DNA from: Virgibacillus profundi
GTDB lineage: Bacteria > Bacillota > Bacilli > Bacillales > Amphibacillaceae
Length of the DNA stretch: 64,000 nucleotides
Reading direction: 5' to 3'
NCBI RefSeq assembly: GCF_002287375.1
Contig: NZ_NPOA01000004.1
Location: 222,212 to 286,211, forward strand
Shown here: positions 63,795 through 64,000 of the stretch, in pieces
Layout of the letters: each line of letters begins with the position of its first letter
How positions within the stretch are numbered: the stretch's first letter is position 1
The notes under the pieces: generated by a model
What the model was told of the DNA's origin: nothing
The model's database searches: none
Seen by the model: only the letters and a program-made list of their open reading frames with translations
Position numbers and translations under genes: made by a program

Positions 63795-64000
63795 TCTAAA
63801 CTTTTCTAAAAAAATATTACGTAAAATTTCAAAAAATAGAAATTAATCGGTATAATGATGATAAAATAGTATTAAGACTTGTGGTGATAAGTCAAGTAAA
63901 AAATGATAAAAGAAAAAGATAAAAACTGGCATTAAAGGTTAAAAAGAGCGCACTAAACTAAACCCACCCAATTAACTGAAACAATTGTTCGGGCCTGCTG
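63795..64000 (+). other. Intergenic region at the window end
   Basis: An AT-rich stretch with a possible -10 (TATAAT, 63851-63856) reading to the right. In B. subtilis lcfA follows yshE; no coding start is reached before the window ends. Confidence 0.4.

Noticed and set aside
63851-63856. Promoter and fatty acid regulator site for the gene after the window
   Set aside because: TATAAT is present but no acceptable -35 at 16-18 nt and no FadR-type palindrome (TTGAATGA...TCATTCAA) was seen.

Overview
The window is a low-GC Firmicute chromosome segment, most likely a moderately halophilic or alkaliphilic Bacillaceae member of the Oceanobacillus/Virgibacillus/Lentibacillus type. This is inferred from the base composition, strong AGGAGG ribosome binding sites, frequent TTG and GTG starts, sporulation genes (ytrH, ytrI, ytvI, ytxC, sspI), T-box leaders, and gene order that closely follows the Bacillus subtilis ytkL to yshE region. 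Nothing in the sequence names a species, and no tRNA, rRNA, CRISPR array, transposase or prophage was seen.

Layout. 0.1-8 kb: an M24 peptidase, a PspA protein behind a textbook sigma-W promoter, YtkL hydrolase, an orphan prepilin peptidase, YtoI, YtpI, the NrnA nanoRNase and the small sporulation genes ytzJ-like, ytrI and ytrH. 8-16 kb: dnaE, then a lipid-supply block of malic enzyme, a short FadR-type regulator, accD and accA. 15.6-24 kb: central carbon genes pfkA, pyk, citZ, icd and mdh, with fxsA and ytvI between. 24-33 kb: a MaoC-like hydratase, phoP-phoR, polA-mutM-coaE and gapB. 33-42 kb: nrdR-dnaB-dnaI, ytxC, thrS behind a T-box, the infC-rpmI-rplT operon behind an L20 leader, and ysdA/ysdB. 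43-52 kb is the most variable part: a dimeric dUTPase, an M42 aminopeptidase, a ring-cleaving dioxygenase, an exported protein of unknown function, a lytic transglycosylase, and a four-gene minus-strand operon coding for a two-permease ABC-2 transporter with a membrane-anchored protein of unknown family. 52-64 kb returns to conserved order: sspI, ysgA, T-box-pheS-pheT, zapA, cvpA, polX, mutS2, a DUF350 gene and a 26-residue membrane peptide.

Regulation can be read at several points. A perfect 15-bp palindrome of GntR/FadR type and an adjoining cre-like site lie just downstream of the malic enzyme promoter; cre-like sites lie upstream of citZ and on the start region of the MaoC-like gene; two CcpN-like boxes flank the gapB start region. 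Together these suggest that malonyl-CoA supply, the citrate branch of the TCA cycle, fatty acid turnover and gluconeogenesis are each tied to carbon status.

The main structure not explained by genes is a family of four GC-rich composite repeats (about 24.65-25.11, 31.60-31.82, 42.80-43.19 and 58.50-59.00 kb). They have imperfect terminal inverted repeats, no protein-coding content, large nested hairpins and internal modules that are deleted, moved or inverted between copies. All sit in intergenic gaps, like MITEs.
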